DNA of 64,000 nt from Crocinitomicaceae bacterium (GTDB lineage Bacteria > Bacteroidota > Bacteroidia > Flavobacteriales_G > Salibacteraceae). How positions within the stretch are numbered: the first letter of the stretch is position 1; each line of letters starts with the position of its first letter. Both the position numbers and the translations under genes were made by a program. The stretch lies in contig PAVO01000007.1 of NCBI GenBank assembly GCA_002713215.1, positions 1-64,000 of the forward strand, written 5' to 3'. Under the pieces are notes generated by a model. The model was not told where the DNA came from, made no database searches, and saw only the letters and a program-made list of their open reading frames with translations. Shown piece by piece: positions 15,364 to 22,667 of this stretch.

Positions 15364-15672
15364 ATGACAGTAACAACTTTAATTCCAACTAGCGGCGGCA
15401 ACAACCCAGTAAATGGATTACCTATCCAGCGCACATACTGTGTCGTTTTTGAGCGCAGCACACTTGAAATCCTCGCGACTGCCGGCACGCACAATGATGC
15501 ACAGGAAATCGCAAATTCTATCTACGTCGACAAGAAAATTGACGCTATCGCTGACGAAGTTCGCTTCCATGACGACAGCATCAACCCAATAAACATTATT
15601 GGCATGAAGCTAAGCCAGTTTGAACAGTTTGTAACAGAACACCCTAACCACCCAGCCATTGCTGGCCAGTAA
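15364..15672 (+). CDS. Hypothetical protein, 102 aa
   Basis: Unrecognised. N-terminal Thr/Gly/Asn-rich segment followed by a beta-alpha-looking domain (Tyr-Cys-Val-Val-Phe-Glu-Arg, then an Ala-rich helix). Start fixed by the canonical leader; first of two genes. Confidence 0.83.
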   Translation: MTVTTLIPTSGGNNPVNGLPIQRTYCVVFERSTLEILATAGTHNDAQEIANSIYVDKKIDAIADEVRFHDDSINPINIIGMKLSQFEQFVTEHPNHPAIAGQ

Positions 15673-15688
15673 TCCAGAAAGCAACTTA

Positions 15689-15706
15689 GGCACCTCACCA
15701 GGTGCC
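15689..15706 (+). other. Intercistronic hairpin
   Basis: GGCACCT-cacc-AGGTGCC, perfect 7-bp stem between 15364 and 15737. Confidence 0.6.
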
Positions 15707-15736
15707 GATATTACTCAGCAATAGGTTAGCGACGAA

Positions 15737-16138
15737 ATGAGAAACAAACACCCAGGCACATGCTACAAATGCGGCAAACCCGTTCTTAAAGGAAAGGGGA
15801 ACCCCGAGAAAACTAATGCGCACCATCGCAAGCTGGGAATTGTTAGTAAATGGGTGATCCATTGCACTCAATGTGCTGGCGTTCAGTTCGCACCAAAAAG
15901 CGTTGATAAAATTGCTAACCGCATCGTCAATGGCACACTCAACACAAACAATTACACCGTTGATGCATGGTTTGACGAGAAAGGCGCTGGTACATTTACC
16001 TTTTATCTATCTGGAATCCGCGAGCAAACGATAACAATGACGACTGCACTGACATCGCACAAGCCGGATGATGCAGAGATAAACCAAAAGCAAGCCGCTT
16101 TTAAAGCGCGAATCGAGCAAATTAAATCCGCAAAATAA
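15737..16138 (+). CDS. Zinc-ribbon protein, 133 aa
   Basis: Two CxxC pairs (Cys9/Cys12 and Cys43/Cys46) spaced as in a zinc ribbon, followed by a basic, beta-rich region. Probably zinc-binding; substrate unknown. The ribosome site is weak, with the hairpin just upstream. Second gene of the 15364 operon. Confidence 0.8.
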   Translation: MRNKHPGTCYKCGKPVLKGKGNPEKTNAHHRKLGIVSKWVIHCTQCAGVQFAPKSVDKIANRIVNGTLNTNNYTVDAWFDEKGAGTFTFYLSGIREQTITMTTALTSHKPDDAEINQKQAAFKARIEQIKSAK

Positions 16139-16149
16139 ATTCAAAATAC

Positions 16150-16190
16150 AACAACAAAAGTGTTGTTTTATTCCCTTGTTTTGATATGAT
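16150..16190 (+). promoter_or_regulatory. AAC-box promoter for 16231 operon
   Basis: AAC box 16150-16167 (perfect), TTGTTT, 16 bp, TGA-TATGAT (16185-16190), leader CACAGGGGAAACAGC. Confidence 0.84.
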
Positions 16191-16230
16191 GAACCTATCG
16201 AAACAGCATGCAATTCACAGGGGAAACAGC

Positions 16231-16647
16231 ATGACCACATTCACTACCTTTGCCGAAATACTTAACGATTGGTTAGGTGACATTAATCCAGAAGAGGCAA
16301 AACCTTCCTTCCCTTACGGAGTTCGAGTAGGCTGCGTTAAAATGGCATCGCCACGACACGAACGTTTTGACCTTATTCGTGATGCAGGCGCTGAGCTTCT
16401 GGACAAGATTTTCAATAATGAGCCGATCACAGATACATGTCCGGTGCTTATGTTCCCTGAACGCCATCTCAGTGTTCATGAACAACAAAGCCTAATGGCT
16501 CGCATGAATGACCATGTAAGCGCCAACAACTTTGAGCGAGTAGACATTATTACGTCATCACCGCTCATTATTGGCAACTTTACCCGCGATATTATTCGCA
16601 TCCTGACTTGGGAAGATGATCACAAACATGACGGCACGTTTAACTAG
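16231..16647 (+). CDS. Hypothetical protein resembling the C-terminal half of AAA/ABC-type ATPases
   Basis: 138 residues. A Pro-Val-Leu-Met-Phe-Pro-Glu-Arg-His-Leu-Ser segment and, 40 residues on, Asp-Ile-Ile-Thr-Ser-Ser-Pro-Leu-Ile-Ile resemble the Walker B/D-loop and switch-His (THSP) parts of RecF/AAA_21-type ATPases. There is no Walker A, the Walker B acid is displaced, and the switch His is Ser. It may be a captured, inactive half-domain, or chance. The frame is open from 16186, but ATG 16231 follows the leader. C-terminal codons pair with the 3' flank (GACGGC...GCCGTC). Confidence 0.7.
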   Translation: MTTFTTFAEILNDWLGDINPEEAKPSFPYGVRVGCVKMASPRHERFDLIRDAGAELLDKIFNNEPITDTCPVLMFPERHLSVHEQQSLMARMNDHVSANNFERVDIITSSPLIIGNFTRDIIRILTWEDDHKHDGTFN

Positions 16648-16704
16648 CCGTCATCACAGCGACACCTTCTAACGTAAATCACCCATATTCATCAGGGGAT
16701 AATT

Positions 16705-16944
16705 ATGGCATCTATGCAAAACATGACATGCTTATGCGGTTGCGGAAAAACCAAACAGGTTAGAACCGCTGACGTTAAGCGCGGTTGGGGTAAATACTAT
16801 TCGAAATCGTGCAAAGCAAGACACCAGAAAAACAATCACTCTCGTGGTGCAAACTTTGATTCGCTTCATTCGCTTGATGAAATTAACAAAGACACCCACC
16901 CTTTCAGCTCTGCTGGCATTGGGCAAGATGGTTACGGGTGGTAA
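16705..16944 (+). CDS. Small Cys-rich basic protein, 79 aa
   Basis: N-terminus with Cys9, Cys11, Cys13 and Cys36 in a basic context (Cys-Gly-Cys-Gly-Lys...Ser-Lys-Ser-Cys-Lys), like the short zinc-ribbon proteins common in phages. Leader-like AGGGGATAATT before ATG 16705. Its stop lies just before the next start, implying coupling. Confidence 0.8.
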   Translation: MASMQNMTCLCGCGKTKQVRTADVKRGWGKYYSKSCKARHQKNNHSRGANFDSLHSLDEINKDTHPFSSAGIGQDGYGW

Positions 16945-16946
16945 GT

Positions 16947-17516
16947 GTGAAAGACACAGTGATCCGCTTTTTTGAATCCATCGGTATCAGCACCCAGGCT
17001 CAACCGGGTGCTAACGGATTCATCCCCGGTGTACTCATTCAAAATGGCACGCTACTCTATGATCTTGAGGTTGCTTCATTGGCTGATCTACTGCACGAAG
17101 CAGCTCACCTAGCGATAACCCCAATGGAATACAGACATCTCATGAGCAAAGGCCTTATGTCTGGTCTTCGCGCTATGTTTGACTCACTGGAACGTGACAA
17201 CATAGAGCCAGACAGCCCTTTATCGAAAGCGATTATGCAATGTTCTGAAACCGAGGCTACGGCATGGGCGTATGCGGCTGGTATCCACTTAGGGATTAAA
17301 CCCTGTGACATTATCGACGCTAAGAGCTATGACGGCACTGGGCATGACATACTCAAAGCCTTGCAAATGAATGCTTACGTCGGCATCAACGGCCTTCACC
17401 ATGCTGGCATGTGCGTAAATGGAAAAGGGATGGCCGCCTTGCGTGGTACTGAACCCTATCCCCACATGCAACGATGGGTACAACCTGCCGGATTGTCAAA
17501 ATTGTCGCCGTACTAA
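16947..17516 (+). CDS. Putative zinc metallopeptidase-like protein (HEAAH), 189 aa
   Basis: Contains His50-Glu-Ala-Ala-His54 within Leu-Leu-His-Glu-Ala-Ala-His-Leu-Ala, the gluzincin-type zinc site, and a following helix with Glu101/Glu103 that could give the third ligand. The segment before it (Pro-Gly-Val-Leu-Ile...Gly-Thr-Leu-Leu-Tyr-Asp) matches the arrangement of uncharacterised bacterial proteins with a DLLHEAGH core. GTG 16947 has GGGTGG 5 bases upstream; GTG 16938, inside the previous gene, is an alternative. Third gene of the 16231 operon. Confidence 0.75.
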   Translation: MKDTVIRFFESIGISTQAQPGANGFIPGVLIQNGTLLYDLEVASLADLLHEAAHLAITPMEYRHLMSKGLMSGLRAMFDSLERDNIEPDSPLSKAIMQCSETEATAWAYAAGIHLGIKPCDIIDAKSYDGTGHDILKALQMNAYVGINGLHHAGMCVNGKGMAALRGTEPYPHMQRWVQPAGLSKLSPY

Positions 17517-17532
17517 AATAAAACCCGATTAA

Positions 17533-17573
17533 AACAACAAAAGTGTTGTTTTTGTTTCCCGCTATGGTAATAT
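17533..17573 (+). promoter_or_regulatory. AAC-box promoter for 17616 operon
   Basis: AAC box 17533-17550 (perfect), TTGTTT, 16 bp, TGG-TAATAT (17568-17573), canonical 27-base leader. Confidence 0.86.
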
Positions 17574-17615
17574 GAACACATAGACAAACGACATGCCAAT
17601 CACAGGGGAAACAGC

Positions 17616-18458
17616 ATGAACGTATTAGATTTTTTCTTACTACAAATGAGCGACAAAGATAACCAATTAGCTGCGCGCTCTCTTGAAATGAACTTCCGTT
17701 GCCTTACAGGCCCAAAGGGCTTTGATAATGCCATCAAGCGCATTGAACGCGATTTCCCAGGCCGTTTGGCACATGACTGGGTAAAACCACTTCTTGACGC
17801 TATTCGTCCGTTCTACGTACCTTACGACGATGACGACATGGATGAGTTGCTTGAACACGAAAATCCACAAGTTCGCGAAGCGGCAATGCAGGTGAAAATT
17901 AATAACGCCCGTGCTGATGACGATTTCGTCAACCCGTTAAACGCATTCCTTGAAGCAATGATGAAAAAGCTGAACGGTGGACGCGCATTCTTTGTCGGCA
18001 AAAATTTCAACTTAGATAACTTCACGACTGAAGAATTGGCGTTACCTTACATGCAGTGGATCACGTTATTCGCCAACCGTTACAACCAACTTAAAGCCGA
18101 AGGTTACAACAAGAAGATCATGCGTCTGTGCCGCATTCACCCTTGCGAGAACATCTCTGACGAGTTTGCAAGTGAGCTGGCGCAAATGTTTGAAGATGAC
18201 GACTGGTTTATTGGTATGGACTTCAACCAGTTCGTTAACTGGTACGTAAAGTCACGCGCTCACTTCACTGTTGAAAACGAAACACTAGAACCAGAAATGG
18301 CTGAGCGTATGACCAAGACGTTAAACGTATGGCACGAAGGTAAAGGGAAGAAGCTAAGTGACCACCTTTACTGGTTAAGCAGAAACTACGAGTTTCACCC
18401 AGTGCATAAACCTTATTTATCCAAATTCATCGCTGAGACGTTGAACATCAGCGAGTAA
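17616..18458 (+). CDS. Hypothetical protein, 280 aa
   Basis: Unrecognised; helical, with an acidic patch at residues 70-80 (Asp-Asp-Asp-Asp-Met-Asp-Glu) and many Trp/Phe/Tyr residues later. No signal or membrane segment. Start set by the canonical leader. A CCCCCTGT hairpin begins 4 bases past its stop. Confidence 0.85.
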   Translation: MNVLDFFLLQMSDKDNQLAARSLEMNFRCLTGPKGFDNAIKRIERDFPGRLAHDWVKPLLDAIRPFYVPYDDDDMDELLEHENPQVREAAMQVKINNARADDDFVNPLNAFLEAMMKKLNGGRAFFVGKNFNLDNFTTEELALPYMQWITLFANRYNQLKAEGYNKKIMRLCRIHPCENISDEFASELAQMFEDDDWFIGMDFNQFVNWYVKSRAHFTVENETLEPEMAERMTKTLNVWHEGKGKKLSDHLYWLSRNYEFHPVHKPYLSKFIAETLNISE

Positions 18459-18461
18459 TCT

Positions 18462-18498
18462 GATGGCCGGTGGCATCCCCCTGTCGCTACCGGCTATC
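18462..18498 (+). repeat. Dispersed CCCCTGT stem-loop
   Basis: GATGGCCGGTGGC (18462-18474), loop ATCCCCCTGTC, GCTACCGGCTATC (18486-18498): 13 pairs with two G.U wobbles, followed by ACCCTAT. Same plan as units B-G of the 12915-13206 array, here alone in a 3' region. Confidence 0.7.
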
Positions 18499-18524
18499 AC
18501 CCTATACCCAAAGGACCAATATAG

Positions 18525-18665
18525 ATGCCTTATATCACCTGCGATGATGGCAAAACCTACAGCCGCTACAATTCATCAACCTACGTCAAAGACTGTATCG
18601 CAAAGGCGCGAGGGGACGCTGTCGCCACAACCTTGCTGGATGACACTGAAAATAAAACACACTAA
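18525..18665 (+). CDS. Small hypothetical protein, 46 aa
   Basis: Short ORF with a good ribosome site (AAAGGA, 9 bases before ATG 18525) filling the gap between the 18462 hairpin and the next AAC box, which starts one base after its stop. The packing matches that of the other second genes here. Acidic C-terminus, one Cys pair (Cys6, Cys24). An overlapping frame 18463-18807 is a shadow. Confidence 0.65.
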   Translation: MPYITCDDGKTYSRYNSSTYVKDCIAKARGDAVATTLLDDTENKTH

Positions 18666-18666
18666 T

Positions 18667-18707
18667 AACAACAAAAGTGTTGTTTTTATTATCCCCTATG
18701 ATACTAT
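18667..18707 (+). promoter_or_regulatory. AAC-box promoter for 18747 operon
   Basis: AAC box 18667-18684 (perfect), TTGTTT, 16 bp, TGA-TACTAT (18702-18707). Leader CACAGGGGAAACAGC. Confidence 0.84.
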
Positions 18708-18746
18708 AACTACATCGAAACAACATGCATTCACAGGGGAAACAGC

Positions 18747-19313
18747 ATGGCTCAATTATGTGTATTTAGAAGTTCAGATTTTGGTACTGGTAAAGCGGGC
18801 TTTTTAGACGCGATGTCAGAAGGCGCAGTATACGATGTCGATTCAGACAACGGTGACTGCTCTTACGGTAACATGTACAACGTTCAGAACATGGGCAAAG
18901 CAATGGCCAAGTGTCTGGGCAATGAAGAGGTTGAAATCGGCGCCTACCGCAAATCTGGTGACGAATATGAATATGTATCACTGGATGAGATGGACGCAAC
19001 CACTCACCACGAAACTCACTCTTATGACTCGCTTGATGCTGGGTTTGATGTCGCCATTGAAGCGCGCAAAAAACAGCAGTCATTTATCGACAATGCGCTT
19101 GAGATGTTCTCTGTCCGCAGCGTTCCATTAAATGACGTTGGCAGCATGACGGTTGAGCAGCTGATCAACATTGGCCGTGAGCTCACCAAGCAGCAAAAGT
19201 CACCACAAGAAACCCCACTAACGTACGACAATGACCGCGCGCTATGGGTCGGCAAACCAAACGAACGCAGCTACTCACCTAGCCTAAAATCTGGTGTACC
19301 AGTATTCATCTAA
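18747..19313 (+). CDS. Hypothetical acidic protein, 188 aa
   Basis: Unrecognised. Acidic N-terminal half with Gly/Asn/Tyr-rich stretch and a His-His-Glu-Thr-His segment near residue 87; helical middle. First of three genes (18747, 19357, 19823). Confidence 0.83.
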   Translation: MAQLCVFRSSDFGTGKAGFLDAMSEGAVYDVDSDNGDCSYGNMYNVQNMGKAMAKCLGNEEVEIGAYRKSGDEYEYVSLDEMDATTHHETHSYDSLDAGFDVAIEARKKQQSFIDNALEMFSVRSVPLNDVGSMTVEQLINIGRELTKQQKSPQETPLTYDNDRALWVGKPNERSYSPSLKSGVPVFI

Positions 19314-19320
19314 CCCCAAC

Positions 19321-19337
19321 GGGAGGAAGCCCCTCCC
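19321..19337 (+). other. Intercistronic hairpin
   Basis: GGGAGG-aagcc-CCTCCC between 18747 and 19357; no T-tract. Confidence 0.5.
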
Positions 19338-19356
19338 CTTCATCTAAGGAGCAGTT

Positions 19357-19809
19357 ATGTCTGAACGCTTATTAACTGTCGTGGGTACGTTAGATGCAAT
19401 CAACGCTAAGTACGCATGGCTCATTGAAAACGACAATATCTGGATACAAAAGGTACTTGATCAGTATCACATGCTATTCAAATTAAACCGTAAATTCATG
19501 GACAATATTTTGAAACAACTGGGGATCACGGATTACAAATTCGCGTCACCGCAATTTTCAGAATTAACGCCTCATATTCAAACACCTGAATCGGAAGAGT
19601 CAGAGCAATCAGAGCAGTCTGAAAAAGATGAACTGGGCACCATGATGAAGGTTGAGGTTGCTTTGCATGAGGTGTGCGATGGCTATGAAAAGCTTCTTGA
19701 TAACAACCCGTACGCAACGGAAGAAATCAAAAACTTTTATAAGCCTTACATCCAATGCCACATAAGCTGCATTAAAAGATGCAAGCGTATTGTCTATTCA
19801 TACATGTAA
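19357..19809 (+). CDS. Hypothetical protein with Ser/Glu linker, 150 aa
   Basis: Unrecognised. Two helical segments joined by a low-complexity Ser-Glu-Gln linker (about residues 78-92), probably disordered; Cys-rich, basic C-terminus (Cys-His...Cys-Lys-Arg-Cys-Lys). AAGGAG before ATG 19357. Confidence 0.82.
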   Translation: MSERLLTVVGTLDAINAKYAWLIENDNIWIQKVLDQYHMLFKLNRKFMDNILKQLGITDYKFASPQFSELTPHIQTPESEESEQSEQSEKDELGTMMKVEVALHEVCDGYEKLLDNNPYATEEIKNFYKPYIQCHISCIKRCKRIVYSYM

Positions 19810-19822
19810 CAGGGTAAATGCC

Positions 19823-20041
19823 ATGGACATAAGAACCAATAAAGACCGCGCAGAGAGTGCATTTCGCGCACTGCAAAAATTTAGTCAGGTATCGGACATT
19901 CAAGACGAAGAGCCGGAAACGCAAATTGCAGATCTTCTGTGTAATCTCCAGCATTACGCTGATGAACAAGGGGTAGATTTCCAAGCCTGTTTGGACCGAG
20001 GCAATCGCAAATATTCCGAAGAGATTAAGCTCGAAGAATAA
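19823..20041 (+). CDS. Hypothetical protein, 72 aa
   Basis: Contains Asp-Leu-Leu-Cys-Asn-Leu-Gln-His-Tyr-Ala-Asp-Glu-Gln-Gly-Val-Asp-Phe, a pattern common in short uncharacterised phage and plasmid proteins (DLL..L.HYAD..G.DF). Function unknown. The frame is open from 19790, inside the previous gene; ATG 19823 with CAGGG upstream is more likely. Confidence 0.78.
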   Translation: MDIRTNKDRAESAFRALQKFSQVSDIQDEEPETQIADLLCNLQHYADEQGVDFQACLDRGNRKYSEEIKLEE

Positions 20042-20062
20042 GCCTAAAATAACTGCTAAAAA

Positions 20063-20103
20063 CACAACATTTTTGTTGTTTTTATATTCCTCTGTGGTAA
20101 CAT
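20063..20103 (+). promoter_or_regulatory. AAC-box promoter for 20144 operon
   Basis: CACAACATTTTTGTTGTT (20063-20080), TTGTTT, 16 bp, TGG-TAACAT (20098-20103), canonical 27-base leader. Confidence 0.82.
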
Positions 20104-20143
20104 GTCTATATTGAAATGACATGCCAATCACAGGGGAAACAGC

Positions 20144-20461
20144 ATGCAAAATATCACTTTAAAATCCGGCACCAAAGCGACCTTTGATGGACTTGATGAT
20201 TCAATCAGCTTCACTAACGGCAGCGCACAAATCCATGTCGATTTCATGTCGGAAGAATACAGCTTCTCGCTGATGATCGTTGATGGGACCGAAGATGAAG
20301 TCTACCCAATGACCGTCACATCAAACGTCTCAGCACGTGATATCGAATATTTCTCTCTTAGCGCCCTTGCTGACACAGAGCTATTGCTGACTGACATCAA
20401 AGACGCCATAAACAAACTTAACCCTAGATGCTCTCGCCAAGAAGCTTACTCGGGTCTTTAA
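20144..20461 (+). CDS. Hypothetical protein, 105 aa
   Basis: Unrecognised, acidic, beta-rich N-terminus and helical C-terminus ending in a basic stretch. Start set by the canonical leader. The next gene has a second copy of the same leader. Confidence 0.83.
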   Translation: MQNITLKSGTKATFDGLDDSISFTNGSAQIHVDFMSEEYSFSLMIVDGTEDEVYPMTVTSNVSARDIEYFSLSALADTELLLTDIKDAINKLNPRCSRQEAYSGL

Positions 20462-20492
20462 TTTTAACCATGCCAATCACAGGGGAAACAGC

Positions 20493-20876
20493 ATGAATAT
20501 AAACGCATCTTTTACCATCGCAGGATGGATCATCGCTACCGCACTTCGTGGCACTGAATTGACTGTCGAAGTCACTCACAAAGACGGTACTCCAATTTCA
20601 GAGACCGGAGCCGATATCGGTGGGGCCAATGAACTAGGCTACCGTTTTACCTCAGAACAAATTGAAGCCGAGTACCGCAGCCAAGGTGATGCCGAAGCTC
20701 CAACCATTGAAGGCAATATCACCATTGATGACTGGAAAATCGATATCGTTGTTGATGAAGATGATCACCTTAACCTGTATGTAACCAGTGTTGATGGTCA
20801 TGAAATTGAACATGACTCGCTAACCCATGGTACCTCGCATTCGAAATCGTGCGACTTGGTTATTGACCGTGTGTAA
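20493..20876 (+). CDS. Hypothetical very acidic protein, 127 aa, with an internal leader copy
   Basis: Unrecognised, strongly acidic and probably all-beta. The 27 bases before and including its ATG are identical to the canonical leader, but no AAC box, -35 or -10 accompanies them. The leader is therefore conserved as a translation or RNA-level element independently of the promoter. Confidence 0.83.
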   Translation: MNINASFTIAGWIIATALRGTELTVEVTHKDGTPISETGADIGGANELGYRFTSEQIEAEYRSQGDAEAPTIEGNITIDDWKIDIVVDEDDHLNLYVTSVDGHEIEHDSLTHGTSHSKSCDLVIDRV

Positions 20877-20992
20877 TAGTTAAAGGAGGGGTGGCAACAC
20901 CTCTCCACCCTGCCTGTCTCAGAACTTCGCGGAGACTGGTATTTTTCACTCAATGGCGCTGCGTGAATCATCGAAAAATAATTCAATATAAT

Positions 20993-21033
20993 AACAACAA
21001 AAGTGTTGTTTTATTCCCTCAGTTTGGTAATAT
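20993..21033 (+). promoter_or_regulatory. AAC-box promoter for 21074 operon
   Basis: AAC box 20993-21010 (perfect), TTGTTT, 16 bp, TGG-TAATAT (21028-21033), canonical leader. The preceding gap has a GGAGGGGT/ACCTCTCC hairpin (about 20885-20906) followed by ACCC. Confidence 0.85.
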
Positions 21034-21073
21034 GTCTATATCGAAATGACATGCCAATCACAGGGGAAACAGC

Positions 21074-21595
21074 ATGACACAAATTACTTTATCTTCACAA
21101 GACATCGTTACAGAAACACTATCATGCGTAGTGTACGTTGCTATCAACCATTACAACCCAATGTTCAAAGGTAACCCGCAATTAAAGCGCGTTATTGCTG
21201 ATTGCATTGAAGTCCAATTCGTTAAAACTCAAGAAGCCGTTGTTAGCTTGGGTACCGAGTTCTCCAACCGTGTAAACACACCTGAAATTGTTTCAAAGTT
21301 CTACAAAGCCCTTGCACCTTACCGTGCGAACGCTGACCGCCAAGCGCTTAAGCTGTACCAAAGCCGTGGCAATGAGTTGGGTATCAACCTGATCAATATC
21401 AGTGAGTGGGCGGTACGCTTCATGGTTGTTAACTTCTTGCAGGACAACTACGAGCGCATTGTTAATCGCACGTTCGAGATTGCACAGGAAGAAATCGACC
21501 ACATCATCGAATGCTCTGACGACTTCCAGAAATTCATGCTTAAATTCACAGATCAGCTTGAAGCTGGCCTACGCCACACAAAGTACCCTGAGTAA
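21074..21595 (+). CDS. Hypothetical helical protein, paralogue of 10887
   Basis: 173 residues, all-helical; shares the central Trp/Tyr-x-Ala-Val-Arg-x-Met-Val-Val-x-Phe-Leu region and overall layout with the 10887 product, although the N-termini differ. First gene of a three-gene unit. Its stop codon lies in the loop of a 9-bp perfect hairpin. Confidence 0.84.
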   Translation: MTQITLSSQDIVTETLSCVVYVAINHYNPMFKGNPQLKRVIADCIEVQFVKTQEAVVSLGTEFSNRVNTPEIVSKFYKALAPYRANADRQALKLYQSRGNELGINLINISEWAVRFMVVNFLQDNYERIVNRTFEIAQEEIDHIIECSDDFQKFMLKFTDQLEAGLRHTKYPE

Positions 21596-21605
21596 TTCAG
21601 GGTAC
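21583..21605 (+). other. Hairpin with the stop codon in the loop
   Basis: GTACCCTGA-gTAAt-TCAGGGTAC: perfect 9-bp stem whose loop holds the TAA (21593-21595) of gene 21074. Confidence 0.7.
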
Positions 21606-21617
21606 CGGAGCCTCATC

Positions 21618-21860
21618 ATGACTGAAGCACAAAAGCTCGTTGAGCAAATCAAACAAACCAACATGGCTGATCTCATCAAATCGATGGATGCTGACACACG
21701 CACCGCTCTCGTTGCTGAAATGGCCTCTCAGGACGTTTTAACCGTCGATGCTGATGAGTTTACCGATGAGGTGACCATGGTCTCTGACGTGTTCTCACGC
21801 AGCCAGGGATGCCCCGATACGCCGTATGAAACGGTTGTCACTGTCACTATTTATCGATAA
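21618..21860 (+). CDS. Hypothetical acidic protein, 80 aa
   Basis: Unrecognised. The frame is open from 21402, antiparallel in content to gene 21074, but ATG 21618 has CCGGAG 8 bases upstream and is the real start. Helical, acidic, ending in a short beta-like segment. Confidence 0.78.
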   Translation: MTEAQKLVEQIKQTNMADLIKSMDADTRTALVAEMASQDVLTVDADEFTDEVTMVSDVFSRSQGCPDTPYETVVTVTIYR

Positions 21861-21870
21861 GGCCAAGGTA

Positions 21871-22215
21871 ATGCCAAAAACAAACGTCCCAGACACCCTT
21901 TACGCCGTTACTGATCACCATGTGATCCTAAACCTCACTGTAAAGGACGTAACGCCCCGTGGTGAGTTCATTCAGGCAAAAACTGAACTGGCACCAGGTA
22001 GCGACACTGATTACGGCCAAGGCCACCACGAAAGCTATTTTAAAACGCTATACTTCAACCTTGACGGCACGCTGCATATGAAACATTCAACGGTGTTCAC
22101 TGAATTTGATGCCGCTAAACAGTACGCCATTAAGAACGCACAAGATGAAATCGAACGCGAAGAAAGTCGCATAGCGCGATTAAAGAGTAAACTGGCGCTA
22201 CTTGAAGCCAGCTAA
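21871..22215 (+). CDS. Hypothetical protein with C-terminal coiled coil, 114 aa
   Basis: Unrecognised; beta-rich first 75 residues, then a charged heptad-like helix (Glu-Ile-Glu-Arg-Glu-Glu-Ser-Arg...Lys-Leu-Ala-Leu-Leu-Glu). AAGG upstream of ATG 21871; an in-frame start at 21826 would overlap the previous gene. Confidence 0.8.
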   Translation: MPKTNVPDTLYAVTDHHVILNLTVKDVTPRGEFIQAKTELAPGSDTDYGQGHHESYFKTLYFNLDGTLHMKHSTVFTEFDAAKQYAIKNAQDEIEREESRIARLKSKLALLEAS

Positions 22216-22234
22216 TCCACCAGCTTCCCAACTC

Positions 22235-22275
22235 AACTCAGCGCCGTATGTTAACCCCTGTATCGGCGTTGAGTT
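22235..22275 (+). repeat. Dispersed CCCCTGT stem-loop joined to the upstream motif
   Basis: AACTCAGCGCCG (22235-22246), 17-nt loop containing CCCCTGT (22255-22261), CGGCGTTGAGTT (22264-22275): 12 pairs with one G.U. The right arm runs into TTGAGTTATTTCAA, so the hairpin and the motif before the next AAC box overlap. Confidence 0.65.
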
Positions 22276-22338
22276 ATTTCAATTATTTCTCCTAAAACAC
22301 AACAAAAGTGTTGTTTTATTCTCTCCATTTGGTAATAT
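22269..22338 (+). promoter_or_regulatory. AAC-box promoter with upstream motif
   Basis: TTGAGTTATTTCAA (22269-22282), AAC box CACAACAAAAGTGTTGTT (22298-22315), TTGTTT, 16 bp, TGG-TAATAT (22333-22338), leader ACACAGGGGAAACAAT. Confidence 0.83.
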
Positions 22339-22377
22339 GTCCATATCGAAATGACATGCCAACACAGGGGAAACAAT

Positions 22378-22629
22378 ATGGATGCAACACCAGAACAATT
22401 TCTAAAAATAAACGAAGGTCGCCGCATGGTGATGGCCAAGAAGATCAACGACAATGGCGAGGTTTACACAACTGATGACCTATTAGCGCTGGATAGCTAC
22501 ACCTTCCTGAAGAAGAAAAGCGTCACGCACTATGAGATCTTTCATGTCGATCCTATCAATCTTGGCATCAAAAACATTGAAGTCAACGCTGCCGTGCTCA
22601 GCGAAGAGGTTAAGGCTTACTTTAAGTAA
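22378..22629 (+). CDS. Hypothetical protein, 83 aa
   Basis: Unrecognised. An in-frame start at 22351 lies in the leader; ATG 22378 follows CAGGGGAAAC. Mixed charge. Its last codons and stop form a 23-base perfect palindrome. Confidence 0.82.
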   Translation: MDATPEQFLKINEGRRMVMAKKINDNGEVYTTDDLLALDSYTFLKKKSVTHYEIFHVDPINLGIKNIEVNAAVLSEEVKAYFK

Positions 22630-22634
22630 GCCTT
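22612..22634 (+). other. Palindrome spanning a stop codon
   Basis: AAGGCTTACTT-t-AAGTAAGCCTT; the TAA (22627-22629) of gene 22378 is in the right arm. Lies between it and gene 22668. Confidence 0.7.
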
Positions 22635-22667
22635 GTCGCCAACCCAATTAACCAGAGACTCATTACC

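Noticed and set aside
18463-18807. 114-codon + strand ORF
   Set aside because: Runs through a hairpin, an AAC box and the start of gene 18747 in another frame; the 46-codon ORF at 18525 with a ribosome site fits better.
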